Origin: an uncultured Parabacteroides sp. | GTDB taxonomy: Bacteria; Bacteroidota; Bacteroidia; Bacteroidales; Tannerellaceae | Assembly (NCBI GenBank): GCA_910577325.1 | Contig: CAJTMR010000006.1 | Coordinates: 62,001 to 126,000 of the forward strand | Reading direction: 5' to 3' | Length of the DNA: 64,000 nt | Shown here: one piece after another, positions 53,220 through 61,754 of the stretch | Layout of the letters: every line of letters begins with the position of its first letter | Position numbering within the stretch: position 1 is the first letter of the stretch | Program-made: the position numbers and the translations under genes | The notes under the pieces: model-generated | Seen by the model: the letters and a program-made list of their open reading frames with translations, nothing else | Database searches by the model: none | What the model was told of the DNA's origin: nothing

Positions 53220-53645
53220 TTATGAAAAGTACAGTTCCGCTTCCCGACGGCGACGGCGCATCAATCCCGACAGGGTGACGCCTCCCGCCTTTATCCATCT
53301 TAGAAATTCGCCCCGGATATTGGGATTGCCAGGATTCGCCTTCACGCATTTAAGCAGCGTGGAGGAAAGAAATTTCTTTACCCCCAGATTGAAAACGAAT
53401 GAGGCAAGCGCATCGAACTGGTTCTGGTTCACCCCCGGACATTCGCGGTTTATGACCGCTTCCACGTCTTCCAGGTCTTTATCAAGGAAATACTCGGCAC
53501 GCCTTTTATCGATCCGGTCGCCTTCCTTTACGCCTGCCGTATGACCGTAACCGATGGTCAGGACTCCGGCGGGGCAACGGTAAGCCTCCAAGCGCAGCGA
53601 TTCAAATTCCCGGATAAGGGCTTTTCCTTTCTCCGAAGTCTTCAC
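53220..53645 (-). CDS. Phage lysozyme (GH24 endolysin)
   Basis: A 141-residue lysozyme of the T4/lambda-like GH24 family, with GTG start at 53645 overlapping the capsid stop. The motif FESLRLEAYRCPAGVLTIGY, GHT holds the catalytic Glu and the Thr; the middle residue of the Glu-Asp-Thr triad is Cys here (YRCPAG), a natural variant seen in this family and known to be active in T4 lysozyme as D20C. It cuts peptidoglycan glycan strands at lysis. No signal peptide, so a holin is needed. Confidence 0.87.
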   Translation of the reverse strand: MKTSEKGKALIREFESLRLEAYRCPAGVLTIGYGHTAGVKEGDRIDKRRAEYFLDKDLEDVEAVINRECPGVNQNQFDALASFVFNLGVKKFLSSTLLKCVKANPGNPNIRGEFLRWIKAGGVTLSGLMRRRRREAELYFS

Positions 53646-54820
53646 GCCTTAGCGCCTCCTGCCGCTTTGAACCAATTCTTGCCGTCATATCCGACAGTCA
53701 CGGTTTTGCCCGCTTCTATGTCAAATGTTCCGATAGTGATTACATTTTCCTTTTCCGTGGCCTTATTGGCAATGCACAAGCGAGCGCCCAGAATAACGCC
53801 GTCGCCGGTAATGCTGTAGGTTGCGGCTGCTTCCGGCGTGATCTCGATCTGTCCGGACGGGCTTTTAAGCGTAATGGTCGTACCGCTAAGTTCCGCATCT
53901 TCCACCTCCCTGGAATCCAGCAGGACGACTTCTTCACCCCAGGCGATATTCGTGTCCGCCTTCATCAGCATTTTAAAGAAATACTTTTCACCGGCATTCG
54001 TCACTTTATCGATCTGGATCACGTCCATGTCGTCCACAAGGTTGACGGCGGCCCAGAGGTTCGTATCGTAATCCATTCCACAGACGGTGGCCACGATGAG
54101 ACCTTCCGGCCATGAAGAGAGCGGAACGATATGGATGCCCTTGTAGCGCTCAACGTTCATGTCCGTATAGTTGGCCCCCTTGTTGGGCTGCTGGGTCAAT
54201 TCTTCGTCATACTGGTCGAAATCCGTTACGCTCATCAGGATTCTAAGTCCCGGATTGCTTCTCATGGTGGTCGGAATAGAGTCCTTCACGGCTTTCAATT
54301 TTTTCAGCATGGACGTTTCACCGGAAACCACATAGATGACGTCCTTGTCGCTTAACATACGGGTGACGATGCCGTTAAAGAGGTGGTCGTCGTCATCGCC
54401 CAGTACGCCATTGATGAAGTGGAATCCCAGTTCGAATTTTACCTGTTTGGACATTTCACGCAGCAACGCGTTTTGTCCCTCTGCCGGAAGCTCCGAAAAC
54501 ACGAGGTTCCCTTTTGGTTGCCATTTGCGCCAGATATTTTCAAAGGAACGGGGATTGAACTCCGTGTATGCCATGAAGTCCACCGGGGTCAAGGCACGTT
54601 CGTCATACGTGAAATCCCCCTTGCTGTCCTGGCTGGTTGGCATTTCCTTGCGCTTTTGAAGCATCTTTCCCGTCTTCATGCGGGGAAGGAAATACGCTTT
54701 TTCCACACCCGGTTCCATGTGGATCAGTCCCTTTTCTACTAATTCGTTGCTTGTTGCGGCCCGGGTAAGAAGCATTTCCAGCACTTCACCCGCATAGTTG
54801 GTATTGGTTACTTTAATCAT
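53642..54820 (-). CDS. Major capsid protein
   Basis: A 392-residue protein with HK97-like features: an N-terminal helix region, YTEFNPRSFENIWRKWQPKG, GLRILMSVTDFDQYDEELTQ, YKGIHIVPLSSWPEGLIVAT, and a C-terminal about 70-residue beta domain (SGTTITLKSPSGQIEITPEA). It follows the protease/scaffold gene by 7 bp, the standard order. Family assigned by position and fold-like pattern. Confidence 0.8.
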   Translation of the reverse strand: MIKVTNTNYAGEVLEMLLTRAATSNELVEKGLIHMEPGVEKAYFLPRMKTGKMLQKRKEMPTSQDSKGDFTYDERALTPVDFMAYTEFNPRSFENIWRKWQPKGNLVFSELPAEGQNALLREMSKQVKFELGFHFINGVLGDDDDHLFNGIVTRMLSDKDVIYVVSGETSMLKKLKAVKDSIPTTMRSNPGLRILMSVTDFDQYDEELTQQPNKGANYTDMNVERYKGIHIVPLSSWPEGLIVATVCGMDYDTNLWAAVNLVDDMDVIQIDKVTNAGEKYFFKMLMKADTNIAWGEEVVLLDSREVEDAELSGTTITLKSPSGQIEITPEAAATYSITGDGVILGARLCIANKATEKENVITIGTFDIEAGKTVTVGYDGKNWFKAAGGAKA

Positions 54821-54827
54821 CGTTTTG

Positions 54828-55874
54828 TTAAGATTTTAAGTTGTCTTTGATTTGTTTCATTCTGTTTTCCCATGCGGAGGTTTCCTCCTCACGGGTAGTC
54901 TGGATATCGTCCAGCACACGGCGGGACGGTTTCAGGGATTTAAGCACCGCCTCCGCATTTTCCGGATCGGATACTAAAAGGTCCTGGTACATCTTTCTCT
55001 GGTTCTCACGGATACGGCCGTCCTTTACGGCTGCGTCGACCAGGGCGTTCCTTTTGGCTTCGGCTTCTTTTTCTTCCTTGTCCTTATACGTTTGGAGGGA
55101 ACTCTGAAGCTCGGTGATTTGGGCTGTCAAGCCGGATACGCGTCCGGCTTCCGTTTCCAGGTGTCCGATGTGCCGGAGCATTTCTTCGTCACTTGCCAGA
55201 TTGGCGAATGACGGTCTCTTTCTTAATTCGTCTGTAAACATTGTATTTGGGTTTGGTTTTAAACGGTTTTGGAAAACATGGTATATTTCTTCAGGGGAAG
55301 AGGCCTCTTCGACGGGTTCCGTATCGTATATGCCATCGATCAAGCCTTCCTTTAAGGCTTCTTCCGCCGTGAACCAATGGTCCTTCCCGTCAAAAAAAGA
55401 AGATTTGATCTCTTCCCGGTCCTTCCCTGATTTTGCGGAATAGATATCGGCCAGGGTCTCTTCCAGGGATTCCAGTTCGTTTATGCAACGTTTATGGTCC
55501 TCCTTGTTCCCGTAACATCCGCCCGATACGCTGTGTACCACCAGGCGGGCGTAACGGCTCGCATATACCGGCTTTCCGCAGGAAGCTATCACGCTGGCTA
55601 TGCTGGCTGCCACGCCATCTATATATAATGTAATATTCGAGCCACTGTTTCGAAGCGCGTTGAATATGGCAAGTCCGGCAAATACGTCACCGCCCATGGA
55701 GTTGATCCGGATATCCACCTTTTTATAAAGGGATGTCAGTTCCATAAGCTCCCTGACTATCTCCGAGCTCCGTATCTCATCCGTGCCGCAGCCAATGTCA
55801 CCATACAGTAAGATACAGGCCGTACCGTCCTCGGAAGCTATCATGTTGAAAAATTGCTTTGCCATTTGCGTCAT
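54828..55874 (-). CDS. ClpP-type prohead protease with scaffold-like tail
   Basis: 348 residues from ATG at 55874 (MTQMAKQFFNMIASEDGTAC) or 345 from 55865. Residues about 1-175 are an S14 ClpP-like protease: RINSMGGDVFAGLAIFNALR, DGVAASIASVIASCG (Ser), VVHSVSGGCYG (His). The last about 130 residues (LETEAGRVSGLTAQITELQS, YKDKEEKEAEAKRNA) are helical and scaffold-like. It processes the procapsid. First gene of the leftward run. Confidence 0.87.
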   Translation of the reverse strand: MTQMAKQFFNMIASEDGTACILLYGDIGCGTDEIRSSEIVRELMELTSLYKKVDIRINSMGGDVFAGLAIFNALRNSGSNITLYIDGVAASIASVIASCGKPVYASRYARLVVHSVSGGCYGNKEDHKRCINELESLEETLADIYSAKSGKDREEIKSSFFDGKDHWFTAEEALKEGLIDGIYDTEPVEEASSPEEIYHVFQNRLKPNPNTMFTDELRKRPSFANLASDEEMLRHIGHLETEAGRVSGLTAQITELQSSLQTYKDKEEKEAEAKRNALVDAAVKDGRIRENQRKMYQDLLVSDPENAEAVLKSLKPSRRVLDDIQTTREEETSAWENRMKQIKDNLKS

Positions 55875-55883
55875 GTTTTGGTG

Positions 55884-55915
55884 CAAATTTCCGGGCAAAA
55901 AACCACCCCTGCAAA
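55884..55915 (-). promoter_or_regulatory. Leftward phage promoter
   Basis: On the minus strand TTTG (55912-55915), 20 bases, then GAAATTTG (55884-55891): seven of eight -7 bases match. The transcript would start about 55877, giving a very short leader for the protease gene. It mirrors the rightward promoter, which has the same G in the first position and the same spacing. Confidence 0.55.
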
Positions 55916-55924
55916 TCGTTTTTT

Positions 55925-55978
55925 TATCATGCCGCTCCCGCACGGGTATCATGCCGCCACACCGCCGTATCATGCGGA
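55925..55978. promoter_or_regulatory. Three phased direct repeats between divergent phage promoters
   Basis: TATCATGC recurs at 55925, 55947 and 55968 (longer form TATCATGCCGC in the first two), spaced 22 and 21 bp, about two helical turns. They lie between the two divergent promoters, so one activator or repressor could control both arms of the structural genes. The intergenic region shows nothing else. Confidence 0.6.
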
Positions 55979-55984
55979 TAAAAG

Positions 55985-56015
55985 TTGCCGGAGTCTTATA
56001 TAAAGTCGAATTTTG
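55985..56015 (+). promoter_or_regulatory. Rightward phage promoter
   Basis: TTG (55985-55987), 20 bases, GAATTTTG (56008-56015). Transcription should start near 56022, 27 bases before the small terminase start. Confidence 0.55.
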
Positions 56016-56048
56016 AGGAAAATTTCATAGCCAAAATCAACATTGAAA

Positions 56049-56492
56049 ATGACAGATTTAACCAATCAACAGAAAAGGGAATGGGCTAAAGTCCTGTATA
56101 TCCGGGAAGATTTAACCCAGGCGGAGATTGCCGAAAAGGTCGGGGTCAGTCGCCGTACGATCATATCCTGGTGCGATAAGGGGAAGTGGGCCGAGTTGAA
56201 AGTCGGCATGACCATGACCCGTGAACAGCAGATCAACAACCTGCACCGGCAAATCGCGGAAATTAACCAGGTTATTTCTGCCAAACCGGAAGGGAAACGG
56301 TTCGCAGACGCATCAGAGGCCGCCACTATTCAGAAACTTTCCCAGGCCGTTGACCGGCTGGAAAAGGACGCCGGCCTCAAAGACCTGATTTCGTCGGGAA
56401 TGCGGTTCCTTTCATGGTTAAGGAGCGAAGATATCGAAAAGGCCAAGGAGTTCGGCGTATTATGGGACACGTTCATTAAAACCACGCTATGA
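56049..56492 (+). CDS. Small terminase/HTH DNA-binding protein
   Basis: 147 residues from ATG at 56049 (MTDLTNQQKREWAKVLYIRE); a TTG two codons earlier is not needed. An N-terminal helix-turn-helix (LTQAEIAEKVGVSRRTIISW) and a C-terminal helical part. Its stop overlaps the large terminase start by 4 bases. Typical of small terminases that recognise the DNA to be packaged. Confidence 0.8.
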   Translation: MTDLTNQQKREWAKVLYIREDLTQAEIAEKVGVSRRTIISWCDKGKWAELKVGMTMTREQQINNLHRQIAEINQVISAKPEGKRFADASEAATIQKLSQAVDRLEKDAGLKDLISSGMRFLSWLRSEDIEKAKEFGVLWDTFIKTTL

Positions 56493-58012
56493 AGACGGAA
56501 GACAGAGAAGCGTTACGCAGGTGGGAAAATTATTTCGAGTCCTTGATGGCGGATGTACCCGTCATCCATAAGAACCGAAAAGAAATGGATGAGCACAGGG
56601 CTTACCTGGAAGCGCACGTTTTGGAATGGATCACGTTTTTCTTTCCTGAATATGCAAAATATGAATTTGCCCCTTTTCATATAAAAGCGATCAAGCGGTG
56701 CATAAAAAACGATGAATGGTTCGAGGTCCTTTCCTGGGCGCGAAGCCTGGCCAAAAGTACCGTCGTCATGTTTATCGTGCTTTACCTGGTCCTGACCGGA
56801 CGCAAGCATAATATAATGATGGTCAGCGCCACCCAGGGAGCGGCGGTCCGCCTGCTTGATCCGTACAGGAAAGAACTGGAAAGCAACCTGCGTCTGAGGG
56901 CTTATTACGGGGAACAAATCGGAGCAAAATGGACGGATGAAGAATTTATCACCAAATGCGACGTGGCCTTCCGGGCCATCGGCTACGGAAACGCCCCGCG
57001 CGGATCGAGAAACAAATCCTACCGTCCGGACATGTTGCTGGTCGACGACTTCGATACCGACGAAGCGTGCAGAAATGCCGAACGTATAAAAGACATGTGG
57101 AATTTTTGGGAAAAGGCCGTTTACGGAACCCGGGACCCGGCCGTACCGGTCACCATTATTTTCTGTGGCAACATCATTGCAAAGGATTGCTGTGTCGTCA
57201 GGGCCGGCAAGATGGCCGATCATTGGGACATTGTCAATATTCGGGATGAGAAAGGGAACAGTACCTGGCCCCAGAAGAACACGGAAGAAATGATCGATGA
57301 AATCCTGGGAAAAATCAGTGCGGCATCCGGGCAAACCGAATATTTCAATAACCCGGTCAGTGAGGGGGAAATATTTAAGGAACTCCATTGGGGGAAGGTT
57401 CCGCCCCTTGGACGGTTCAAGTTTCTTGTCGTTTACGGCGACCCGTCACCGGGACAAAGCAAGAAGGGGAAAAGTTCCTATAAAGCCGTTTGGCTGGTCG
57501 GTGAGAAAGACGGCATATATTATGTCATCAAGGGATTCCTAAATCGCGGGTTGAACTCCGATTTTATTGACTGGTATTTCTTTCTGGACGATTTTGTCCG
57601 TGGAAAAGTATCCGTCTATCATTATATGGAAAACAATTCACTCCAGGACCCGTTCTTCCAGCAGGTTTTCCGTCCCCTTCTTAAAGCAAAGTGCGAAGAA
57701 AAAGGCAAACGGATCAATATCCGTCCCGATGAAGAGAAGAAAACGGAAAAAGCCACCCGCATAGAAGCCAACCTGGAGCCGCTCAACCGTGAAGGACGTC
57801 TCATCTTCAACCAGGATGAGAAAGAGAATCCGGATATGGTCCGCCTTGCGGAACAGTTCCTCCTGTTCAACCTCCAATTGACATATCCCGCCGACGGGCC
57901 GGACTGCATAGAGGGAGCCAAACGTATTATTGACAACAAGTGCCTGGAGCTTCAACCGATGATAAGAATACCGGTAAAGGCTTTCAGAAGTAAAAACAAA
58001 TACAGATTATGA
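56489..58012 (+). CDS. Phage terminase large subunit
   Basis: A 507-residue packaging ATPase-nuclease. Walker A-like SWARSLAKST (about residues 82-91), Walker B with catalytic acid MLLVDDFD (about 183-190), and a nuclease domain starting VVYGDPSPGQS (about 316). The end overlaps the next gene by 4 bases (ATGA). It drives DNA into the prohead; together with the Mu-like portal it suggests a headful or transposable phage lineage. Confidence 0.88.
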   Translation: MKTEDREALRRWENYFESLMADVPVIHKNRKEMDEHRAYLEAHVLEWITFFFPEYAKYEFAPFHIKAIKRCIKNDEWFEVLSWARSLAKSTVVMFIVLYLVLTGRKHNIMMVSATQGAAVRLLDPYRKELESNLRLRAYYGEQIGAKWTDEEFITKCDVAFRAIGYGNAPRGSRNKSYRPDMLLVDDFDTDEACRNAERIKDMWNFWEKAVYGTRDPAVPVTIIFCGNIIAKDCCVVRAGKMADHWDIVNIRDEKGNSTWPQKNTEEMIDEILGKISAASGQTEYFNNPVSEGEIFKELHWGKVPPLGRFKFLVVYGDPSPGQSKKGKSSYKAVWLVGEKDGIYYVIKGFLNRGLNSDFIDWYFFLDDFVRGKVSVYHYMENNSLQDPFFQQVFRPLLKAKCEEKGKRINIRPDEEKKTEKATRIEANLEPLNREGRLIFNQDEKENPDMVRLAEQFLLFNLQLTYPADGPDCIEGAKRIIDNKCLELQPMIRIPVKAFRSKNKYRL

Positions 58013-58428
58013 TGCAGTACATTGAACCGAACGACTATGATGCAAGCGTGCACCGGGAAATCATTGACGCAATAACAAGGGAGGACAATTCGATCCTGGA
58101 CATTTGCGAGGACCGGGCCATAGAGGAAATGAAATCATATATGGCAGGACGTTATGACGTGGACAGGATCTTTGCCGCCAGAGGCGAAGAACGGCATCCG
58201 CTGATCCTTATGATGTGCCTGGATATAGCGGTATACCATATTTATTCGCTGGGCAATCCCGCGAAAATGTCTTCTTTGAGGGAAAATCGCTATGAAAGGG
58301 CAGTGGAGTGGTTAAAGGGAATACAGAAAGGCAATGTCGTGATAAACGGAGCCCCGACCCTTCAGGATGAGAATAAGACGGTATCCTACCTGTTCGGGGG
58401 AAACCGGAAACGATGCAACCATTTCTAA
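58009..58428 (+). CDS. DUF1320/Mu gp36-like protein
   Basis: 139 residues with the pattern of the Mu gp36 family (IEEMKSYMAGRYDVDRIFAA; HPLILMMCLDIAVYHIYSLG). ATGA overlap with the terminase gene. Members sit among head genes and act at the head-tail connector. The C-terminal SYLFGGNRKRCNHF is short and basic. Confidence 0.72.
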   Translation: MMQYIEPNDYDASVHREIIDAITREDNSILDICEDRAIEEMKSYMAGRYDVDRIFAARGEERHPLILMMCLDIAVYHIYSLGNPAKMSSLRENRYERAVEWLKGIQKGNVVINGAPTLQDENKTVSYLFGGNRKRCNHF

Positions 58429-58460
58429 CGATATATAAACAGCAAACAAAACCGATTCAA

Positions 58461-59861
58461 ATGAAAAAGAAATTAAGACGGAGAACCAAAACCGGAAACA
58501 TAACCAAACCGATCACATCTGGCGGATTGTTTAACCAGCCCGCAGGCGGGAATACGATCATATTGACCCAGGCCAGACGCTGGCAGATGGACATCAGTCA
58601 TTACATGAAGGCCGTAACGGAGGCTGAACGGATCGATTTTCCGAACCGTGCCAGGTTATACGACTTGTATGATACCATCCTGCTCGATACTCACCTCTCT
58701 TCCGTCCTGGAAAAAAGAAAGTCGGCCGTGTTGTCTTCGCAGATAGAGTTCAGCCGTGACGGCAAGCCGGACAAAGCCATCGGGGAAATGCTTGAATCCC
58801 CCTGGTTCCTGGACTTCCTTTCGGACCTGCTCGATACGGCCTGGTGGGGAGGCAGCCTGTTCCAGTTTGGGATAGACGAGGGTGGATGGTTGTCTTACGA
58901 CCTTATTCCCAGAAAGCATGTGGACCCTATCCGAAAGCTGATCCTTCGGATGCAGACCGATATACACGGGACGGCGTGGGATGAATACGACAACCTTCTT
59001 TTTGTCGGCAAACCCCGTGCACTGGGTGAATTGATAAAGGATATCCCCTGGGTTTTGTACAAGCGGGCGGATGTATCCGACTGGGCACAGTTTGCGGAAC
59101 TCTTCGGACAGCCGATCCGGGAATATACCTATAACGGCAATGACGACCGGGAACGTTACAATCTCATGCAGGACGCACATGAAGCAGGCGGTTCTTCCGT
59201 TTACATCCATCCTGACGGGACGGGCCTGAAACTACTGGAGGCAGGGAATAAGTCCGGTTCCAGTGATTTGTACAAAAACCTGGCGGCTTTCTGCAATTCG
59301 GAAATAAGCAAACATGTCCTGGGCAACACGCTGACCACCGAAGCCGGGGAAAAAGGGACACAGGCTTTGGGTGAAGTCCATAAAAAAATAGAAGACAAGC
59401 TCCTGGCACAGGATAAGCTCTTTGTCCTCAATGTCCTGAATTATCAGATGACCGACATATTCGAATCTTTCGGCATTAACGTGAAAGGTGGTAAATTCTC
59501 GTTTGTCATTCCCAAAGATTCCAACCAGACGCAGAGAATCGATATCATCACGAAACTGTCCTCACTCGGACTGCCGATCAGTCATGACCAGTTATATGAC
59601 GAGTTCGGCCTGAACAAACCGGATAACTATAATGAAATCACCGCCGAAAGGGAAAGAGAAAAAGAAGATGTGAAAATACGCCTGAAGGAACAAGGAACCG
59701 GTCAAAAGGAAGAGACGAAAGGAACGGAACATAATAGCAAAAACGTAAGCTTCACACCCAAAAGGGCGGTCAAAGGGAAAATGATACGGACCTTCTTTAA
59801 AAATCTGACATCCCGTTTTTTCGGAAAAGCCCCCAAAAGCAAGGGGGCTTTAGGATGGTAA
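58461..59861 (+). CDS. Mu gp29-like portal protein (DUF935)
   Basis: 466 residues from ATG at 58461 (MKKKLRRRTKTGNITKPITS); an in-frame ATG at 58413 would overlap the previous gene. Signature parts: DTHLSSVLEKRKSAVLSSQI, ELFGQPIREYTYNGNDDRER and EISKHVLGNTLTTEAGEKGT. It forms the dodecameric portal through which DNA is packed. The C-terminal tail after residue 400 is charged and basic. The gene ends with a GC-rich hairpin. Confidence 0.88.
   Translation: MKKKLRRRTKTGNITKPITSGGLFNQPAGGNTIILTQARRWQMDISHYMKAVTEAERIDFPNRARLYDLYDTILLDTHLSSVLEKRKSAVLSSQIEFSRDGKPDKAIGEMLESPWFLDFLSDLLDTAWWGGSLFQFGIDEGGWLSYDLIPRKHVDPIRKLILRMQTDIHGTAWDEYDNLLFVGKPRALGELIKDIPWVLYKRADVSDWAQFAELFGQPIREYTYNGNDDRERYNLMQDAHEAGGSSVYIHPDGTGLKLLEAGNKSGSSDLYKNLAAFCNSEISKHVLGNTLTTEAGEKGTQALGEVHKKIEDKLLAQDKLFVLNVLNYQMTDIFESFGINVKGGKFSFVIPKDSNQTQRIDIITKLSSLGLPISHDQLYDEFGLNKPDNYNEITAEREREKEDVKIRLKEQGTGQKEETKGTEHNSKNVSFTPKRAVKGKMIRTFFKNLTSRFFGKAPKSKGALGW
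59826..59851 (+). terminator. GC-rich hairpin at the end of the portal gene
   Basis: AAAGCCCCC (59826-59834) and GGGGGCTTT (59843-59851), a perfect 9-bp stem with an 8-base loop inside the last codons of the portal gene, 4 bases before the next start. It resembles an intrinsic terminator but lacks a long T-run, so it may reduce expression of the downstream genes. Confidence 0.45.
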
Positions 59862-61036
59862 TGAACGGACTGTATGCCGACACCCTGGAAGAGGGTTTCG
59901 TTTTTGACGGGAAAGTTCTGCAAGAGGCGATCCGAAAAATATACGGAAAGGATTTTAACACATTGACAGATATAGAAAGAGGCTTGTGGAATGAGTTCTG
60001 GAAGGCCTTTAACGAGGCGACAGATACCGGGTTCCATAAACGAAGCCCCTTTCAGGACGATTACGCATTCTATCGGGAACTGCGTTATAATAATGCCGTC
60101 TTTGCCGCCTTCAAGGCGCATCGCTTTCAAAACGACATCGCATCCCAGCTTCTGGATGAAGACGGGCAGCTGAAACCTTTCGACATTTTCAAACGGGACG
60201 TGGAAAAGTTCGTCTCCCCGCTTCATCTTGAATCATGGTTGCAGACGGAATACGCCACGGCCGTGATCCGTGCGCACCAGGCAAGCGACTGGAGACGCTT
60301 CGAACGGGATAAGGATGTACTTCCCCGCTTGCGCTGGGTGGAAAGTACAAGCGTACATCCCGGAGAGGACCACCGTGTGTTTTGGGGTATAATCCGTTCG
60401 ATAGACGATCCTTTCTGGTCGGCACATCGTCCAGGAGACAGGTGGAATTGCAAATGCAGCCTGGAAGCGACGGACGAGGCGGAAACGGATATCCCTGATA
60501 CCGGAAATCTATATGCCCCGGCTCCCGGACTGGATAATAACCCCGGAAGGGACGCAAAACTTTTTAGCGATACCCATCCGTATATACAAAATGCCTATAA
60601 GGGAGCGAAAGAGGCCGTAAGGAAATTCATATTCAGGGAAACACTCGGCCAAGGAAGGAACTTAAAGGAAGATGTAAAAAGGCAACGCCAGGAGATAAAA
60701 TCGTGGGCTGTCGGGAACCTGGTCGGAAAGACGGTCATGGCTCCCGGATTGGGGGCTCCCGTTTCCTTTACGGTCGGAGGAATAAAAGAAGCTTTGAACC
60801 AGCCGCACAAGTCACCGATGGAAAAGAACGAAGCTGTAAGGAATATTGAAAGCCTCTTGAAAAACGGTCGTTATGCCAAATATGCCTCCGATGAAAAAGG
60901 GAATCCGATGGTGAAAGGATACCATTACGTGGAGATAGATATCGATGGTGAACCTTCTTTTGCTGTGATAAGGGAAATGACAGGCGGGGAACTCGTGTTC
61001 TATTCCATTGTGGAAAACATAAAAAAGAAAGAGTAA
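59855..61036 (+). CDS. Mu F-like head morphogenesis protein with toxin-type C-terminal domain
   Basis: A 393-residue protein. Residues about 90-215 are the Mu F/SPP1 gp7-like minor head domain (RLRWVESTSVHPGEDHRVFW; HRPGDRWNCKCSLEATDEAE). The last about 120 residues (MAPGLGAPVSFTVGGIKEAL; GYHYVEIDIDGEPSFAVIRE, then GELVFYSIVENI) match the LPD3/PBECR-type nuclease-like modules that end many MuF proteins and can act as injected toxins. It overlaps the portal stop. Immunity or effector use is not proven. Confidence 0.8.
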   Translation: MVMNGLYADTLEEGFVFDGKVLQEAIRKIYGKDFNTLTDIERGLWNEFWKAFNEATDTGFHKRSPFQDDYAFYRELRYNNAVFAAFKAHRFQNDIASQLLDEDGQLKPFDIFKRDVEKFVSPLHLESWLQTEYATAVIRAHQASDWRRFERDKDVLPRLRWVESTSVHPGEDHRVFWGIIRSIDDPFWSAHRPGDRWNCKCSLEATDEAETDIPDTGNLYAPAPGLDNNPGRDAKLFSDTHPYIQNAYKGAKEAVRKFIFRETLGQGRNLKEDVKRQRQEIKSWAVGNLVGKTVMAPGLGAPVSFTVGGIKEALNQPHKSPMEKNEAVRNIESLLKNGRYAKYASDEKGNPMVKGYHYVEIDIDGEPSFAVIREMTGGELVFYSIVENIKKKE

Positions 61037-61094
61037 CCAAAGCCTTTAGTGAAGGATGTGCAATCCAACCCAGTACAATAGGATACTCTTTCTT
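61025..61094 (+). terminator. Long-range hairpin after the Mu F-like gene
   Basis: AAGAAAGAGTA (61025-61035) and TACTCTTTCTT (61084-61094) form a perfect 11-bp stem across a 48-base loop. It covers the stop codon of the Mu F-like gene and the 103-bp gap before the next gene. CTTTGC/GCAAAG (61095-61108) is a further small stem. Confidence 0.4.
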
Positions 61095-61139
61095 CTTTGC
61101 TGGCAAAGATACATATTTTATTATAAACCAAAAGCAAAC

Positions 61140-61739
61140 ATGAGTGACTTTAACAGATTGATCGGTAAATTGAAAAAGCAGAAGGCTTCTTTTCAAAAAC
61201 TGCTTGACGTGACCCTACCCAAAAAAGTCGGGAATGCGGCCGTCAACCACTTCAGGAAGAATTTCCGTGACGGCGGGTGGAATGACAACGGTTTGAAAAA
61301 ATGGAAAAAGACACGGCGTGAAGAAATAAGTTCCGCCAGGGCCGAATACCGTTACGGGCCTTTGCTCAGTCGCCAGGACCATCTTATGAAAAGTATCCAT
61401 TTCACCCCTGAAAGCCGGAAAGTGATTGTTTCCACGGATGTCAAATATGCCCCTTATCATAACAACGGGGCAGAAATAAGAGTGACTCCCAAAATGAGAA
61501 AGTTCGCCTGGGCCAAATTCTTTTCCGGGGCGAAGATCGCCAAAGGGGATTCCGCAAAGGTCAGGAAGCAGAAAACGGCAAAAGCTGGTGAAGAGGCGGA
61601 AGTATGGAAAAGGCTGGCCCTGACAAAGAAAAGCCGCCTTCGTATTCCAAAACGCCGGTTCATGGGCCATTCCACAGAACTGGATGAAAAGGTAAAGAAT
61701 ATCGTGGAAGAGGAAACACGAAAGGTTTTAAACTCATAA
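61140..61739 (+). CDS. Phage virion morphogenesis protein (Mu gpG-like)
   Basis: 199 residues from ATG at 61140 (MSDFNRLIGKLKKQKASFQK). The family pattern GNAAVNHFRKNFRDGGWND, LLSRQDHLMKSIHF and VKYAPYHNNGAEIRVTP, with the ending IPKRRFMGHSTELDEKV, fits gpG/tail completion proteins. Highly basic. Earlier in-frame start codons lie in non-coding-like sequence. Confidence 0.82.
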   Translation: MSDFNRLIGKLKKQKASFQKLLDVTLPKKVGNAAVNHFRKNFRDGGWNDNGLKKWKKTRREEISSARAEYRYGPLLSRQDHLMKSIHFTPESRKVIVSTDVKYAPYHNNGAEIRVTPKMRKFAWAKFFSGAKIAKGDSAKVRKQKTAKAGEEAEVWKRLALTKKSRLRIPKRRFMGHSTELDEKVKNIVEEETRKVLNS

Positions 61740-61754
61740 CATATCAAACGAACT

